DNA of 64,000 nt from Liolophura sinensis (GCF_032854445.1 NC_088304.1:21213704-21277703), one strand, 5' to 3'; counted from the stretch's first letter, positions 8,735 to 21,416 are shown. Program-made: numbers and translations. The notes: a model not told the origin generated them from the sequence alone.

Positions 8735-9058
8735 ATGGATTCCAAACACTTTCAGTTGTTTGCAGATTTGCAGAAAGCAGAGCTGACCTTTCAAAAGGCA
8801 TGCGAGCAAATAGTCTTTTTCAACAAGCACCTCGACGATCTACAAATCCGATACGACCGTGCCAACAAAGAAGGAAACAAATCATTCCGCTACAGCCTTC
8901 GTCTGAAGATAGCCGCCGGAGAAGGACTCAGAAATGCTTACTACGAATACGCCTGCAATAAAGCTGATTTCATCACCGCACTTCGATGCAAACTAATTGG
9001 ACAAGATGCTCACTACGAAATAGACTCCGACATGGACAGTGAAGAGGACAACATGTAA
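8735..9058 (+). CDS. Copy 7: unrecognised 107-aa array protein
   Basis: Variant F79; the same protein as copy 1 and the only other copy with this residue. The match to copy 1 continues into the spacer (AAAAAACAAAAAACTG tract, GATTTGCCAAG) and is lost near 9610. TATA box 8644-8650, stem-loop 9095-9110. The spacer that follows is short and has a 43-bp deletion near 9799. Confidence 0.85.
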   Translation: MDSKHFQLFADLQKAELTFQKACEQIVFFNKHLDDLQIRYDRANKEGNKSFRYSLRLKIAAGEGLRNAYYEYACNKADFITALRCKLIGQDAHYEIDSDMDSEEDNM

Positions 9059-9798
9059 AGTTCATCTGGCACCTCGCCTACATTCCACCAAAACGGCTCT
9101 TTTCAGAGCCACACAAGTCTTTCCGAAAAGGAACTTTGTAATCTGAAAGCATAGACAGAACACAAACGAACATGTATTTATCAAAGCACAACAATAAAGT
9201 CGCACACGCCAATAAAAATCAAAGAAACAAAACAGAAAAGATAAATACTTTATTACAGCAGAGTAGTCGAAGTGTATGGAAAGCCGCTATGAGAACTTAT
9301 CTCGTTTAGTGCATTTAAAACACAGCAGAGTTGTGGTTTATAAAAAACAAAAAACTGTGGCCTATTAAAACTGTGCAAAGCCAAAGTACACAAACTAAAA
9401 GACGACTCAACAGCATATCCCTGCGTGTTTAGAAGTATCCATTGCGTGTATTGATTTGCCAAGTACACAGACTTTTGCAGGAAATATAACTCATGTCAAT
9501 GTGGGTGAAATTTTCAATATTTGGTTTTGTGAGACTACTTATGAAATATGCAGCGTTGAAAAAGCGTTATAGGCATTAATCTAGGTGCCAATTTAAAAGA
9601 TCTGCAAAGAAATTTTGTCTTATTTTTCCAAGCCTATAAAGACATTTTTCGTGCCAATTAGATTGCACCGTTTTTTCTATCTGTTATCTGTAGCTGTTGC
9701 ATCCATACAGCTGATACACCGGTTATCATTTGAAGGCACAGTTTTGGATTGACCTGAGCAAATTGAAAATTGTAACATTTTCATCAAATCATTGGTTT

Positions 9799-9800
9799 TT
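9799..9800. other. 43-bp deletion junction in spacer 7
   Basis: Spacer 7 runs from GGTTTTT straight into ATTTTCATAATTAGG, missing the segment that in other units carries the CATTGAGAG...AGGCCAATTT stretch. A short run of T at both sides gives microhomology. The unit is 1368 bp. Downstream promoter elements of copy 8 are unaffected. Confidence 0.8.
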
Positions 9801-10102
9801 ATTTTCATAATTAGGTGAAGTGTGTCCGGGTGCGCGAGAGACGGCATGGCGCTGGGGGATTAAAGGAAAATGGCGGCTAACCATTGTTTCCGCTGATCAC
9901 CTTTTGTCATCAGTAAGTTTCCAACTGACTCTTTAAGAAGTTCTGCCAGGACTAACTCAGTGACGACGTGGCGAGGTGTTAAACATCTTGCAAAGTGTCA
10001 CTCAAACCTCATATAAATTGTTTGCTGGCTCTCAAGCTTGCATTACGCTTTCTTATGCCAAGCAGCAAACCTCGATACAATTGCCGTCTTACACTTCTTG
10101 CC

Positions 10103-10426
10103 ATGGATTCCAAACACTTTCAGTTGTTTGCAGATTTGCAGAAAGCAGATCTGACCTTTCAAAAGGCATGCGAGCAAATTGTGTTTTTCAACAAGCACCT
10201 CGACGATCTCCAAATCCGATACGACCGTGCCAACAAAAAAGAAAACAAATCATTCCGCTACAGCCTTCGTCTGAAGATAGCCGCCGGAGAAGGACTCAGA
10301 AATGCTTACTACGAATACGCCTGCAATAAAGCTGATGTCATCACCGCACTTCGATGCAAACTAATTGGACAAGATGCTCACTACGAAATAGACTCCGACA
10401 TGGACAGTGAAGAGGACAACATGTAA
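10103..10426 (+). CDS. Copy 8: unrecognised 107-aa array protein
   Basis: Variants: D16, K46 and E47 (KKENK in place of KEGNK), D16 and E47 being unique. TATA box 10012-10018, stem-loop 10463-10478. The upstream stop-codon region reads GAGGTGTTAAAC, opening the frame of an overlapping spurious ORF slightly further. Long spacer; it carries the GCATGCCGCTG variant like spacer 1. Confidence 0.85.
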   Translation: MDSKHFQLFADLQKADLTFQKACEQIVFFNKHLDDLQIRYDRANKKENKSFRYSLRLKIAAGEGLRNAYYEYACNKADVITALRCKLIGQDAHYEIDSDMDSEEDNM

Positions 10427-11524
10427 AGTTCATCTGGCACCTCGCCTACATTCCACCAAAACGGCTCTTTTCAGAGCCACACAAGTCTTTCCGAAAAGGA
10501 ACTTTGTAATCTGAAAGCATAGACAGAACACAAACGAACATGTATTTATCAAAGCACAACAATAAAGTCGCACACGCCAATAAAAATCAAAGAAACAAAA
10601 CAGAAAAGATGAATACTTTATTACAGCAGAGTGGTCGAAGTGTATGGAAAGCCGCTATAAGAAATTATCTCGTTTAGTGCATTTTAAACACAGCAGAGTT
10701 GTGGTTTATAAGAAAAAAACTGTGGCCTATTAAAACTGTGCAAAGCCAAAGTACACAAAGTAAAAGACGACTCAACAGCATATCCCTGCGTGTTTAGAAG
10801 TATCCATTGCGTGTATTGATGTGACAAGTACACAGACTTTTGCAGGAAATATAACTCATGTCAATGTGGGTGAAATTTTCAATATTTGGTTTTGTGAAAC
10901 TACTTATGAAATATGCAGCGTTGAAAAAGCGTTATAGGCATTAATCTAGGTGCCAATTTAAAAGATCTGCAAAGAAATTTTGTCTTATTTCTTCAAGCCA
11001 TTCGCCTGCCTATAAAGACATTTTTCGTGCCAATTAGATTGCACCGTTGTTTCTATCTGTTATCTGTAGCTGTTGCATCCATACAGCTGACACACCGGTT
11101 ATCATTTGAAGGCACAGTTTTGGTTTGACCTGAGCAAATTGAAAATTGTAACATTTTCGTCAAATCATTGGTTTTTCATTGAGAGTTCATTGTATAGAAA
11201 TGTAGTACAAAGAGGCCAATTTATTTTCATAATTAGGTGAAGTGTGTCCGGGTGCGCTAAAGACGGCATGCCGCTGGGGGATTAAAGGAAAATGGCGGCT
11301 AACCATTGTTTCCGGTGATCACCTTTTGTCATCAGTAAGTTTCCAACTGACTCTTTAAGAAGTTCTGTCAGGACTAACTCAGTGACGACGTAGCGAGGAG
11401 TTAAACATCTTGCAAAGTGTCACTCAAACCTCATATAAATTGTTTGCTGGCTCTCAAGCTTGCATTACGCTTTCTTATGCCAAGCAGCAAACCTCGATAC
11501 AATTGCCGTCTTACACTTCTTGCC

Positions 11525-11848
11525 ATGGATTCCAAACACTTCCAGTTGTTTGCAGATTTGCGGAAAGCAGAGCTGACCTTTCAAAAGGCATGCGAGCAAA
11601 TTGTGTTTTTCAACAAGCACCTCGACGATCTCCAAATCCGATACGACCGTGCCAATAAAGAAGGAAACAAATCATTCCGCTACAGCCTTCGTCTGAAGAT
11701 AGCCGCCGGAGAAGGACTCAGAAATGCTTACTACGAATACGCCTGCAATAAAGCTGATGTCATCACCGCACTTCGAAGCAAACTAATTGGACAAGATGCT
11801 CACTACGAAATAGACTCCGACATGGACAGTGAAGAGGACAACATGTAA
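11525..11848 (+). CDS. Copy 9: unrecognised 107-aa array protein
   Basis: Variants: R13 and S85, protein identical to copy 2 at an offset of 9867 bp. TATA box 11434-11440, stem-loop 11885-11900. Upstream the usual CCGCTGATC reads CCGGTGATC. Short spacer, so the shared segment with copy 2 ends before the spacer length block. Confidence 0.85.
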   Translation: MDSKHFQLFADLRKAELTFQKACEQIVFFNKHLDDLQIRYDRANKEGNKSFRYSLRLKIAAGEGLRNAYYEYACNKADVITALRSKLIGQDAHYEIDSDMDSEEDNM

Positions 11849-12935
11849 AGTTCATCTGGCACCTCGCCTACATTCCACCAAAACGGCTCTTTTCAGAGCC
11901 ACACAAGTCTTTCCGAAAAGGAACTTTGTAATCTGAAAGCATAGACAGAACACAAACGAACATGTATTTATCAAAGCACAACAATAAAGTCGCACACGCC
12001 AATAAAAGTCAAAGAAACAAAACAGAAAAGATAAATACTTTATTACAGCAGAGTAGTCGAAGTGTATGGAAAGCCGCTATGAGAACTTATCTCGTTTAGT
12101 GCATTTTAAACACAGCAGAGTTGTGGTTTATAAGAAAAAAATTGTGGCCTATTAAAACTGTGCAAAGCCAAAGTACACAAACTAAAAGACGACTCAACAG
12201 CATATCCCTGCGTGTTTAGAAGTATCAATTGCGTGTATTGCTTTGACAAGTACACAGACTTTTGCAGGAAATATAACTCATGTCAATGTGGGTGAAATTT
12301 TCAATATTTGGTTTTGTGAGACTACTTATAAAATATGCAGCGTTGAAAAAGCGTTATAGGCCTTAATCTAGGTGCCAATTTAAAAGATCTGCAAAGAAAT
12401 TTTCCCTTATTTTTCCAAGCCTATAAAGACATTTTTCGTGCCAATTAGATTGCACCGTTGTTTCTATCTGTTATCTGTAGCTGTTGCATCCATACAGCTG
12501 ACACACCGGTTATCATTTGAAGGCACAGTTTTGGTTTGACCTGAGCAAATTGAAAATTGTAACATTTTCGTCAAATCATTGGTTTTTCATTGAGAGTTCA
12601 TCGTATAGAAATGTAGCACAAAGAGGCCAATTTATTTTCATAATTAGGTGAAGTGTGTCCGGGTGCGCGAGAGACGGCATGGCGCTGGGGGATTAAAGGA
12701 AAATGGCGGCTAACCATTGTTTCCGCTGATCACCTTTTGTCATCAGTAAGTTTCCAACTGACTCTTTAAGAAGTTCTGTCAGGACTAACTCAGTGACGAC
12801 GTGACGAGGAGTTAAACATCTTGCAAAGTGTCACTCAAACCTCATATAAATTGTTTGCTGGCTCTCAAGCTTGCATTACGCTTTCTTATGTCAAGCAGCA
12901 AACCTCGATACAATTGCCGTCTTACACTTCTTGCC

Positions 12936-13247
12936 ATGGATTCTAAACACTTTCAGTTGTTTGCAGATTTGCAGAAAGCAGAGCTGACCTTTCAAAAGGC
13001 ATGCAAGCAAATTGTCTTTTTCAACAAGCACCTCGACGATCTCCAAATCCGATACGACCGTGCCAACAAAAAAGGAAACAAATCATTCCGCTACAGCCTT
13101 CGTCTGAAGATAGCCGCCGGAGAAGGACTCAGAAATGCTTACTACGAATACGCCTGCAATAAAGCTGATGTCATCACCGCACTTCGATGCAAACTAATTG
13201 GACAAGATGCTCACTACGAAATAGACTCCGACATGGACAGTGAATAG
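12936..13247 (+). CDS. Copy 10: 103-aa array protein, early-stop class
   Basis: GAA at codon 103 is followed by TAG in place of GAG, so the protein ends DSDMDSE and loses EEDNM down to one Glu. Further variants: K24 (unique) and K46. It keeps the CACAAGTC flank usual for the long class, the reverse recombinant of copy 4. TATA box 12845-12851, stem-loop 13296-13311. Long spacer, sharing GCCGGCC and CTGAAACACC with spacer 2. Confidence 0.85.
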   Translation: MDSKHFQLFADLQKAELTFQKACKQIVFFNKHLDDLQIRYDRANKKGNKSFRYSLRLKIAAGEGLRNAYYEYACNKADVITALRCKLIGQDAHYEIDSDMDSE

Positions 13248-14357
13248 GACAACATGTAAAGTTCATCTGGCACCTCGCCTACATTCCACCAAAACGGCTC
13301 TTTTCAGAGCCACACAAGTCTTTCCGAAAAGGAACTTTGTAATCTGAAAGCATAGACAGAACACAAACGAACATGTATTTATCAAAGCACAACAATAAAG
13401 TCGCACACGCCAATAAAAATCAAAGAAACAAAACAGAAAAGATAAATACTTTATTACAGCAGAGTAGTCGAAGTGTATGGAAAGCCGCTATGAGAACTTA
13501 TCTCGTTTAGTGCATTTTAAACACAGCAGAGTTGTGGTTTATAAGAAAAAAACTGTGGCCTATTAAAACTGTGCAAAGCCAAAGTACACAAACTAAAAGA
13601 CGACTCAACAGCATATCCCTGCGTGTTTAGAAGTATCCATTGCGTGTATTGATTTGACAAGTACGCAGACTTTTGCAGGAAATATAACTCATGTCAATGT
13701 GGATGAAATTTTCAATATTTGGTTTTGTGAGACTACTTATGAAATATGCAGCGTTGAAAAAGCGTTATAGGCCTTAATCTAGGTGCCAATTTAAAAGATC
13801 TGCAAAGAAATTTTGTCTTATTTCTCCAAGCCATTTGCCGGCCTATAAAGGCATTTTTCGTGCCAATTAGATTGCACCGTTGTTTCTATCTGTTATCTGT
13901 AGCTGTTGCATCCATACAGCTGAAACACCGGTTATCATTTGAAGGCACAGTTTTGGTTTGACCTGAGCAAATTGAAAATTGTAACATTTTCGTCAAATCA
14001 TTGGTTTTTCATTGAGAGTTCATTGTATAGAAATGTAGTACAAAGAGGCCAATTTATTTTCATAATTAGGTGAAGTGTGTCCGGGTGCGCAAGAGACGGC
14101 ATGGCGCTGGGGGATTAAAGGAAAATGGCGGCTAACCATTGTTTCCGCTGATCACCTTTTGTCATCAGTAAGTTTCCAACTGACTCTTTAAGAAGTTCTG
14201 TCAGGACTAACTCAGTGACGACGTAGCGAAGAGTTAAACATCTTGCAAAGTGTCACTCAAACCTCATATAAATTGTTTGCTGGCTCTCAAGCTTGCATTA
14301 CGCTTTCTTATGCCAAGCAGCAAACCTCGATACAATTGCCGTCTTACACTTCTTGCC

Positions 14358-14681
14358 ATGGATTCCAAACACTTCCAGTTGTTTGCAGATTTGCGGAAAG
14401 CAGAGCTGACCTTTCAAAAGGCATGCGAGCAAATTGTGTTTTTCAACAAGCACCTCGACGATCTCCAAATCCGACACGACCGTGCCAATAAAGAAGGAAA
14501 CAAATCATTCCGCGACAACCTTCGTCTGAAGATAGCCGCCGGAGAAGGACTCAGAAATGCTTACTACGAATACGCCTGCAATAAAGCTGATGTCATCACC
14601 GCACTTCGACGCAAACTAATTGGACAAGATGCTCACTACGAAATAGACTCCGACATGGACAGTGAAGAGGACAACATGTAA
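14358..14681 (+). CDS. Copy 11: unrecognised 107-aa array protein, FRDNL variant
   Basis: Protein identical to copy 3 (R13, H40, D53, N54, R85), offset 11278 bp. TATA box 14267-14273, stem-loop 14718-14733. Short spacer. First gene of the duplicated block 11-14. Confidence 0.85.
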   Translation: MDSKHFQLFADLRKAELTFQKACEQIVFFNKHLDDLQIRHDRANKEGNKSFRDNLRLKIAAGEGLRNAYYEYACNKADVITALRRKLIGQDAHYEIDSDMDSEEDNM

Positions 14682-15768
14682 AGTTCATCTGGCACCTCGC
14701 CTACATTCCACCAAAACGGCTCTTTTCAGAGCCACACAAGTCTTTCCGAAAAGGAACTTTGTAATCTGAAAGCATAGACAGAACACAAACGAACATGTAT
14801 TTATCAAAGCACAACAATAAATTCGCACACGCCAATAAAAATCAAAGAAACAAAACAGAAAAGATAAATACTTTATTACAGCAGAGTAGTCGAAGTGTAT
14901 GGAAAGCCGCTATGAGAACTTATCTCGTTTAGTGCATTTTAAACACAGCAGAGTTGTGGTTTATAAGAAAAAAATTGTGGCCTATTAAAACTGTGCAAAG
15001 CCAAAGTACACAAACTAAAAGACGACTTAACAGCATATCCCTGCGTGTTTAGAAGTATCAATTGCGTGTATTGCTTTGACAAGTACACAGACTTTTGCAG
15101 GAAATATAACTCATGTCAATGTGGGTGAAATTTTCAATATTTGGTTTTGTGAGACTACTTATGAAATATGCAGCGTTGAAAAAGCGTTATAGGCATTAAT
15201 CTAGGTGCCAATTTAAAAGATCTGCAAAGAAATTTTCCCTTATTTTTCCAAGCCTATAAAGACATTTTTCGTGCCAATTAGATTGCACCGTTGTTTCTAT
15301 CTGTTATCTGTAGCTGTTGCATCCATACAGCTGACACACCGGTTATCATTTGAAGGCACAGTTTTGGTTTGACCTGAGCAAATTGAAAATTGTAACATTT
15401 TCGTCAAATCATTGGTTTTTCATTGAGAGTTCATTGTATAGAAATGTAGTACAAAGAGGCCAATTTATTTTCATAATTAGGTGAAGTGTGTCCGGGTGCA
15501 CTAAAGACGGCATGGCGCTGGGGGATTAAAGGAAAATGGCGGCTAACCATTGTTTCCGCTGATCACCTTTTGTCATCAGTAAGTTTCCAACTGACTCTTT
15601 AAGAAGTTCTGTCAGGACTAACTCAGTGACGACGTGGCGAGGAGTTAAACATCTTGCAAAGTGTCACTCAAACCTCATATAAATTATTTGCTGGCTCTCA
15701 AGCTTGCATTACGCTTTCTTATGCCAAGCAGCAAACCTCGATACAATTGCCGTCTTACACTTCTTGCC

Positions 15769-16080
15769 ATGGATTCCAAACACTTCCAGTTGTTTGCAGA
15801 TTTGCAGAAAGCAGAGCTGACCTTTCAAAAGGCATGCGAGCAAATTGTGTTTTTCAACAAGCACCTCGACAATCTCCAAATCCGATACGACCGTGCCAAC
15901 AAAGAAGGAAACAAATCATTCCGCTACAGCCTTCGTCTGAAGATAGCCGCCGGAGAAGGACTCAGAAATGCTTACTACGAATACGCCTGCAATAAAGCTG
16001 ATGTCATCACCGCACTTCGATGCAAACTAATTGGACAAGATGCTCACTACGAAATAGACTCCGACATGGACAGTGAATAG
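15769..16080 (+). CDS. Copy 12: 103-aa array protein, early-stop class
   Basis: Variant N35 plus TAG after E103; the same protein is found in copies 31, 32, 34, 38, 40, 44 and 45. It matches copy 4 on both sides but not in the last 25 codons (T81, C85, TAG against I81, R85, EEDNM), which points to a short conversion tract. TATA box 15678-15684, stem-loop 16129-16144. Short spacer with a 7-bp deletion near 16710 (TCTATCTGTAGCTG). Confidence 0.85.
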   Translation: MDSKHFQLFADLQKAELTFQKACEQIVFFNKHLDNLQIRYDRANKEGNKSFRYSLRLKIAAGEGLRNAYYEYACNKADVITALRCKLIGQDAHYEIDSDMDSE

Positions 16081-17172
16081 GACAACATGTAAAGTTCATC
16101 TGGCACCTCGCCTACATTCCACCAAAACGGCTCTTTTCAGAGCCACACAATTCTTTCCGAAAAGGAACTTTGTAATCTGAAAGCATAGACAGAACACAAA
16201 CGAACATGTATTTATCAAAGCACAACAATAAAGTCGCACACGCCAATAAAAATCAAAGAAACAAAACAGAAAAGATAAATACTTTATTACAGCAGAGTAG
16301 TCGAAGTGTATGGAAAGCCGCTATGAGAACTTATCTCGTTTAGTGCATTTTAAACACAGCAGAGTTGTGGTTTATAAAAAAAAAACTGTGGCCTATTAAA
16401 ACTGTGCAAAGCCAAAGTACACAAACTAAAAGACGATTTAACAGCATATCCCTGCGTGTTTAAAAGTATCCATTGCGTGTATTGCTTTGACAAGTACGCA
16501 GACTTTTGCAGGAAATATAACTCATGTCAATGTGGGTGAAATTTTCAATATTTGGTTTTGTGAGACTACTTATAAAATATGCAGCGTTGAAAAAGCGTTA
16601 TAGGCATTAATCTAGGTGCCAATTTAAAAGATCTGGAAAGAAATTTTCCCTTATTTTTCCAAGCCTATAAAGACATTTTTCGTGCCAATTAGATTGCACC
16701 GTTGTTTCTATCTGTAGCTGTTGCATCCATACAGCTGACACACCGGTTATCATTTGAAGGCACAGTTTTGGTTTGACCTGAGCAAATTGAAAATTGTAAC
16801 ATTTTCGTCAAATCATTGGTTTTTCATTGAGAGTTCATCGTATAGAAATGTAGTACAAAGAGGCCAATTTATTTTCATAATTAGGTGAAGTGTGTCCGGG
16901 TGCGCGAGAGACGGCATGGCGCTGGGGGATTAAAGGAAAATGGCGGCTAACCATTGTTTCCGCTGATCACCTTTTGTCATCAGTAAGTTTCCAACTGACT
17001 CTTTAAGAAGTTCTGTCAGGACTAACTCAGTGACGACGTAGCGAAGAGTTAAACATCTTGCAAAGTGTCACTCAAACCTCATATAAATTGTTTGCTGGCT
17101 CTCAAGCTTGCATTACGCTTTCTTATGCCAAGCAGCAAACCTCGATACAATTGCCGTCTTACACTTCTTGCC

Positions 17173-17496
17173 ATGGATTCCAAACACTTCCAGTTGTTTG
17201 CAGATTTGCGGAAAGCAGAGCTGACCTTTCAAAAGGCATGCGAGCAAATTGTGTTTTTCAACAAGCACCTCGACGATCTCCAAATCCGATACGACCGTGC
17301 CAATAAAGAAGGAAACAAATCATTCCGCTACAGCCTTCGTCTGAAGATAGCCGCCGGAGAAGGACTCAGAAATGCTTACTACGAATACGCCTGCAATAAA
17401 GCTGATGTCATCACCGCACTTCGACGCAAACTAATTGGACAAGATGCTCACTACGAAATAGACTCCGACATGGACAGTGAAGAGGACAACATGTAA
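17173..17496 (+). CDS. Copy 13: unrecognised 107-aa array protein
   Basis: Variants R13, R85; twin of copy 5, including GCATGGACAG in the trailer. TATA box 17082-17088, stem-loop 17533-17548. Short spacer, with CATACTTAGG in place of CATAATTAGG. Confidence 0.85.
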   Translation: MDSKHFQLFADLRKAELTFQKACEQIVFFNKHLDDLQIRYDRANKEGNKSFRYSLRLKIAAGEGLRNAYYEYACNKADVITALRRKLIGQDAHYEIDSDMDSEEDNM

Positions 17497-18583
17497 AGTT
17501 CATCTGGCACCTCGCCTACATTCCACCAAAACGGCTCTTTTCAGAGCCACACAAGTCTTTCCGAAAAGGAACTTTGTAATCTGAAAGCATGGACAGAACA
17601 CAAACGAACATGTATTTATCAAAGCACAACAATAAAGTCGCACACGCCAATAAAAATCAAAGAAACAAAACAGAAAAGATAAATACTTTATTACAGCAGA
17701 GTAGTCGAAGTGTATGGAAAGCCGCTATGAGAACTTATCTCGTTTAGTGCATTTTAAACACAGCAGAGTTGTGGTTTATAAGAAAAAAATTGTGGCCTAT
17801 TAAAACTGTGCAAAGCCAAAGTACACAAACTAAAAGACGACTCAACAGCATATCCCTGCGTGTTTAGAAGTATCAATTGCGTGCATTGCTTTGACAAGTA
17901 CACAGACTTTTGCAGGAAATATAACTCATGTCAATGTGGGTGAAATTTTCAATATTTGGTTTTGTGAGACTACTTATGAAATATGCAGCGTTGAAAAAGC
18001 GTTATAGGCATTAATCTAGGTGCCAATTTAAAAGATCTGCAAAGAAATTTTCCCTTATTTTTCCAAGCCTATAAAGACATTTTTCGTGCCAATTAGATTG
18101 CACCGTTGTTTCTATCTGTTATCTGTAGCTGTTGCATCCATACAGCTGACACACCGGTTATCATTTGAAGGCACAGTTTTGGTTTGACCTGAGCAAATTG
18201 AAAATTGTAACATTTTCGTCAAATCATTGGTTTTTCATTGAGAGTTCATCGTATAGAAATGTAGTACAAAGAGGCCAATTTATTTTCATACTTAGGTGAA
18301 GTGTGTCCGGGTGCGCGAGAGACGGCATGGCGCTGGGGGATTAAAGGAAAATGGCGGCTAACTATTGTTTCCGCTGATCACCTTTTGTCATCAGTAAGTT
18401 TCCAACTGACTCTTTAAGGAGTTCTGTCAGGACTAACTCAGTGACGACGTGACGAGGAGTTAAACATCTTGCAAAGTGTCACTCAAACCTCATATAAATT
18501 GTTTGCTGGCTCTCAAGCTTGCATTACGCTTTCTTATGTCAAGGATCAAACCTCGATACAATTGCCGTCTTACACTTCTTGCC

Positions 18584-18907
18584 ATGGATTCTAAACACTT
18601 TCAGTTGTTTGCAGATTTGCAGAAAGCAGAGCTGACCTTTCAAAAGGCATGCGAGCAAATTCTCTTTTTCAACAAGCACCTCGACGATCTCCAAATCCGA
18701 TACGACCGTGCCAACAAAAAAGGAAACAAATCATTCCGCTACAGCCTTCGTCTGAAGATAGCCGCCGGAGAAGGACTCAGAAATGCTTACTACGAATACG
18801 CCTGCAATAAAGCTGATGTCATCACCGCACTTCGATGCAAACTAATTGGACAAGATGCTCACTACGAAATAGACTCCGACATGGACAGTGAAGAGGACAA
18901 CATGTAA
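18584..18907 (+). CDS. Copy 14: unrecognised 107-aa array protein
   Basis: Variants L27, K46; twin of copy 6, including AAGGATC in the leader, with a silent change at S3 (TCT). TATA box 18493-18499, stem-loop 18944-18959. Long spacer. Last gene of the block duplicated from 3-6. Confidence 0.85.
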   Translation: MDSKHFQLFADLQKAELTFQKACEQILFFNKHLDDLQIRYDRANKKGNKSFRYSLRLKIAAGEGLRNAYYEYACNKADVITALRCKLIGQDAHYEIDSDMDSEEDNM

Positions 18908-20005
18908 AGTTCATCTGGCACCTCGCCTACATTCCACCAAAACGGCTCTTTTCAGAGCCACACAAGTCTTTCCGAAAAGGAACTTTGTAATCTGAAAGCA
19001 TAGACAGAACACAAACGAACATGTATTTATCAAAGCACAACAATAAAGTCGCACACGCCAATAAAAATCAAAGAAACAAAACAGAAAAGATAAATACTTT
19101 ATTACAGCAGAGTAGTCGAAGTGTATGGAAAGCCGCTATGAGAACTTATCTCGTTTAGTGCATTTTAAACACAGCAGAGTTGTGGTTTATAAGAAAAAAA
19201 CTGTGGCCTATTAAAACTGTGCAAAGCCAAAGTACACAAACTAAAAGACGACTCAACAGCATATCCCTGCGTGTTTAGAAGTATCCATTGCGTGTATTGA
19301 TTTGACAAGTACACAGACTTTTGCAGGAAATATAACTCATGTCAATGTGGATGAAATTTTCAATATTTGGTTTTGTGAGACTACTTATGAAATATGCAGC
19401 GTTGAAAAAGCGTTATAGGCATTAATCTAGGTGCCAATTTAAAAGATCTGCAAAGAAATTTTGTCTTATTTCTCCAAGAAATTTGCCTGCCTATAAAGAC
19501 ATTTTTCGTGCCAATTAGATTGCACCGTTGTTTCTATCTGTTATCTGTAGCTGTTGCATCCATACAGCTGACACACCGGTTATCATTTGAAGGCACAGTT
19601 TTGGTTTGACCTGAGCAAATTGAAAATTGTAACATTTTCGTCAAATCATTGGTTTTTCATTGAGAGTTCATCGTATAGAAATGTAGTACAAAGAGGCCAA
19701 TTTATTTTCATAATTAGGTGAAGTGTGTCCGGGTGCGCGAGAGACGGCATGGCGCTGGGGGATTAAAGGAAAATGGCGGCTAACCATTGTTTCCGCTGAT
19801 CACCTTTTGTCATCAGTAAGTTTCCAACTGACTCTTTAAGAAGTTCTGTCAGGACTAACTCAGTGACGACGTAGCGAAGAGTTAAACATCTTGCAAAGTG
19901 TCACTCAAACCTCATATAAATTGTTTGCTGGCTCTCAAGCTTGCATTACGCTTTCTTATGCCAAGCAGCAAACCTCGATACAATTGCCGTCTTACACTTC
20001 TTGCC

Positions 20006-20329
20006 ATGGATTCCAAACACTTCCAGTTGTTTGCAGATTTGCAGAAAGCAGAGCTGACCTTTCAAAAGGCATGCGAGCAAATTGTGTTTTTCAACAAGCA
20101 CCTCGACGATCTCCAAATCCGATACGACCGTGCCAATAAAGAAGGAAACAAATCATTCCGCTACAGCCTTCGTCTGAAGATAGCCGCCGGAGAAGGACTC
20201 AGAAATGCTTACTACGAATACGCCTGCAATAAAGCTGATGTCATCACCGCACTTCGACGCAAACTAATTGGACAAGATGCTCACTACGAAATAGACTCCG
20301 ACATGGACAGTGAAGAGGACAACATGTAA
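20006..20329 (+). CDS. Copy 15: unrecognised 107-aa array protein
   Basis: Single variant R85 with Q13, a combination found in no other copy. TATA box 19915-19921, stem-loop 20366-20381. Short spacer, with GGTTTTTTGAG in place of GGTTTTGTGAG. Confidence 0.85.
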   Translation: MDSKHFQLFADLQKAELTFQKACEQIVFFNKHLDDLQIRYDRANKEGNKSFRYSLRLKIAAGEGLRNAYYEYACNKADVITALRRKLIGQDAHYEIDSDMDSEEDNM

Positions 20330-21416
20330 AGTTCATCTGGCACCTCGCCTACATTCCACCAAAACGGCTCTTTTCAGAGCCACACAAGTCTTTCCGAAAA
20401 GGAACTTTGTAATCTGAAAGCATAGACAGAACACAAACGAACATGTATTTATCAAAGCACAACAATAAAGTCGCACACGCCAATAAAAATCAAAGAAACA
20501 AAACAGAAAAGATAAATACTTTATTACAGCAGAGTAGTCGAAGTGTATGGAAAGCCGCTATGAGAACTTATCTCGTTTAGTGCATTTTAAACACAGCAGA
20601 GTTGTGGTTTATAAGAAAAAAATTGTGGCCTATTAAAACTGTGCAAAGCCAAAGTACACAAACTAAAAGACGACTTAACAGCATATCCCTGCGTGTTTAA
20701 AAGTATCCATTGCGTGTATTGCTTTGACAAGTACGCAGACTTTTGCAGGAAATATAACTCATGTCAATGTGGGTGAAATTTTCAATATTTGGTTTTTTGA
20801 GACTACTTATAAAATATGCAGCGTTGAAAAAGCGTTATAGGCATTAATCTAGGTGCCAATTTAAAAGATCTGCAAAGAAATTTTCCCTTATTTTTCCAAG
20901 CCTATAAAGACATTTTTCGTGCCAATTAGATTGCACCGTTGTTTCTATCTGTTATCTGTAGCTGTTGCATCCATACAGCTGACACACCGGTTATCATTTG
21001 AAGGCACAGTTTTGGTTTGACCTGAGCAAATTGAAAATTGTAACATTTTCGTCAAATCATTGGTTTTTCATTGAGAGTTCATCGTATAAAAATGTAGTAC
21101 AAAGAGGCCAATTTATTTTCATAATTAGGTGAAGTGTGTCCGGGTGCGCGAGAGACGGCATGGCGCTGGGGGATTAAAGGAAAATGGCGGCTAACTATTG
21201 TTTCCGCTGATCACCTTTTGTCATCAGTAAGTTTCCAACTGACTCTTTAAGAAGTTCTGTCAGGACTAATTCAGGGACGACGTGACGAGGAGTTAAACAT
21301 CTTGCAAAGTGTCACTCAAACCTCATATAAACTGTTTGCTGGCTCTCAAGCTTGCATTACGCTTTCTTATGTCAAGCAGCAAACCTCGATACAATTGCCG
21401 TCTTACACTTCTTGCC

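Larger units (their letters stand above)
2200..8750 (+). repeat. Segmental duplication, part A (copies 3-6), matching ~13480-20020
   Basis: Rare variants recur in order at an offset of 11278 bp (11271 after a 7-bp deletion): GCCGGCC spacer, FRDNL, N35, GCATGGACAG trailer, AAGGATC leader with L27. Outside these limits the matching copies (2 with 10, 7 with 15) differ in diagnostic codons. Edges are approximate. Confidence 0.8.
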
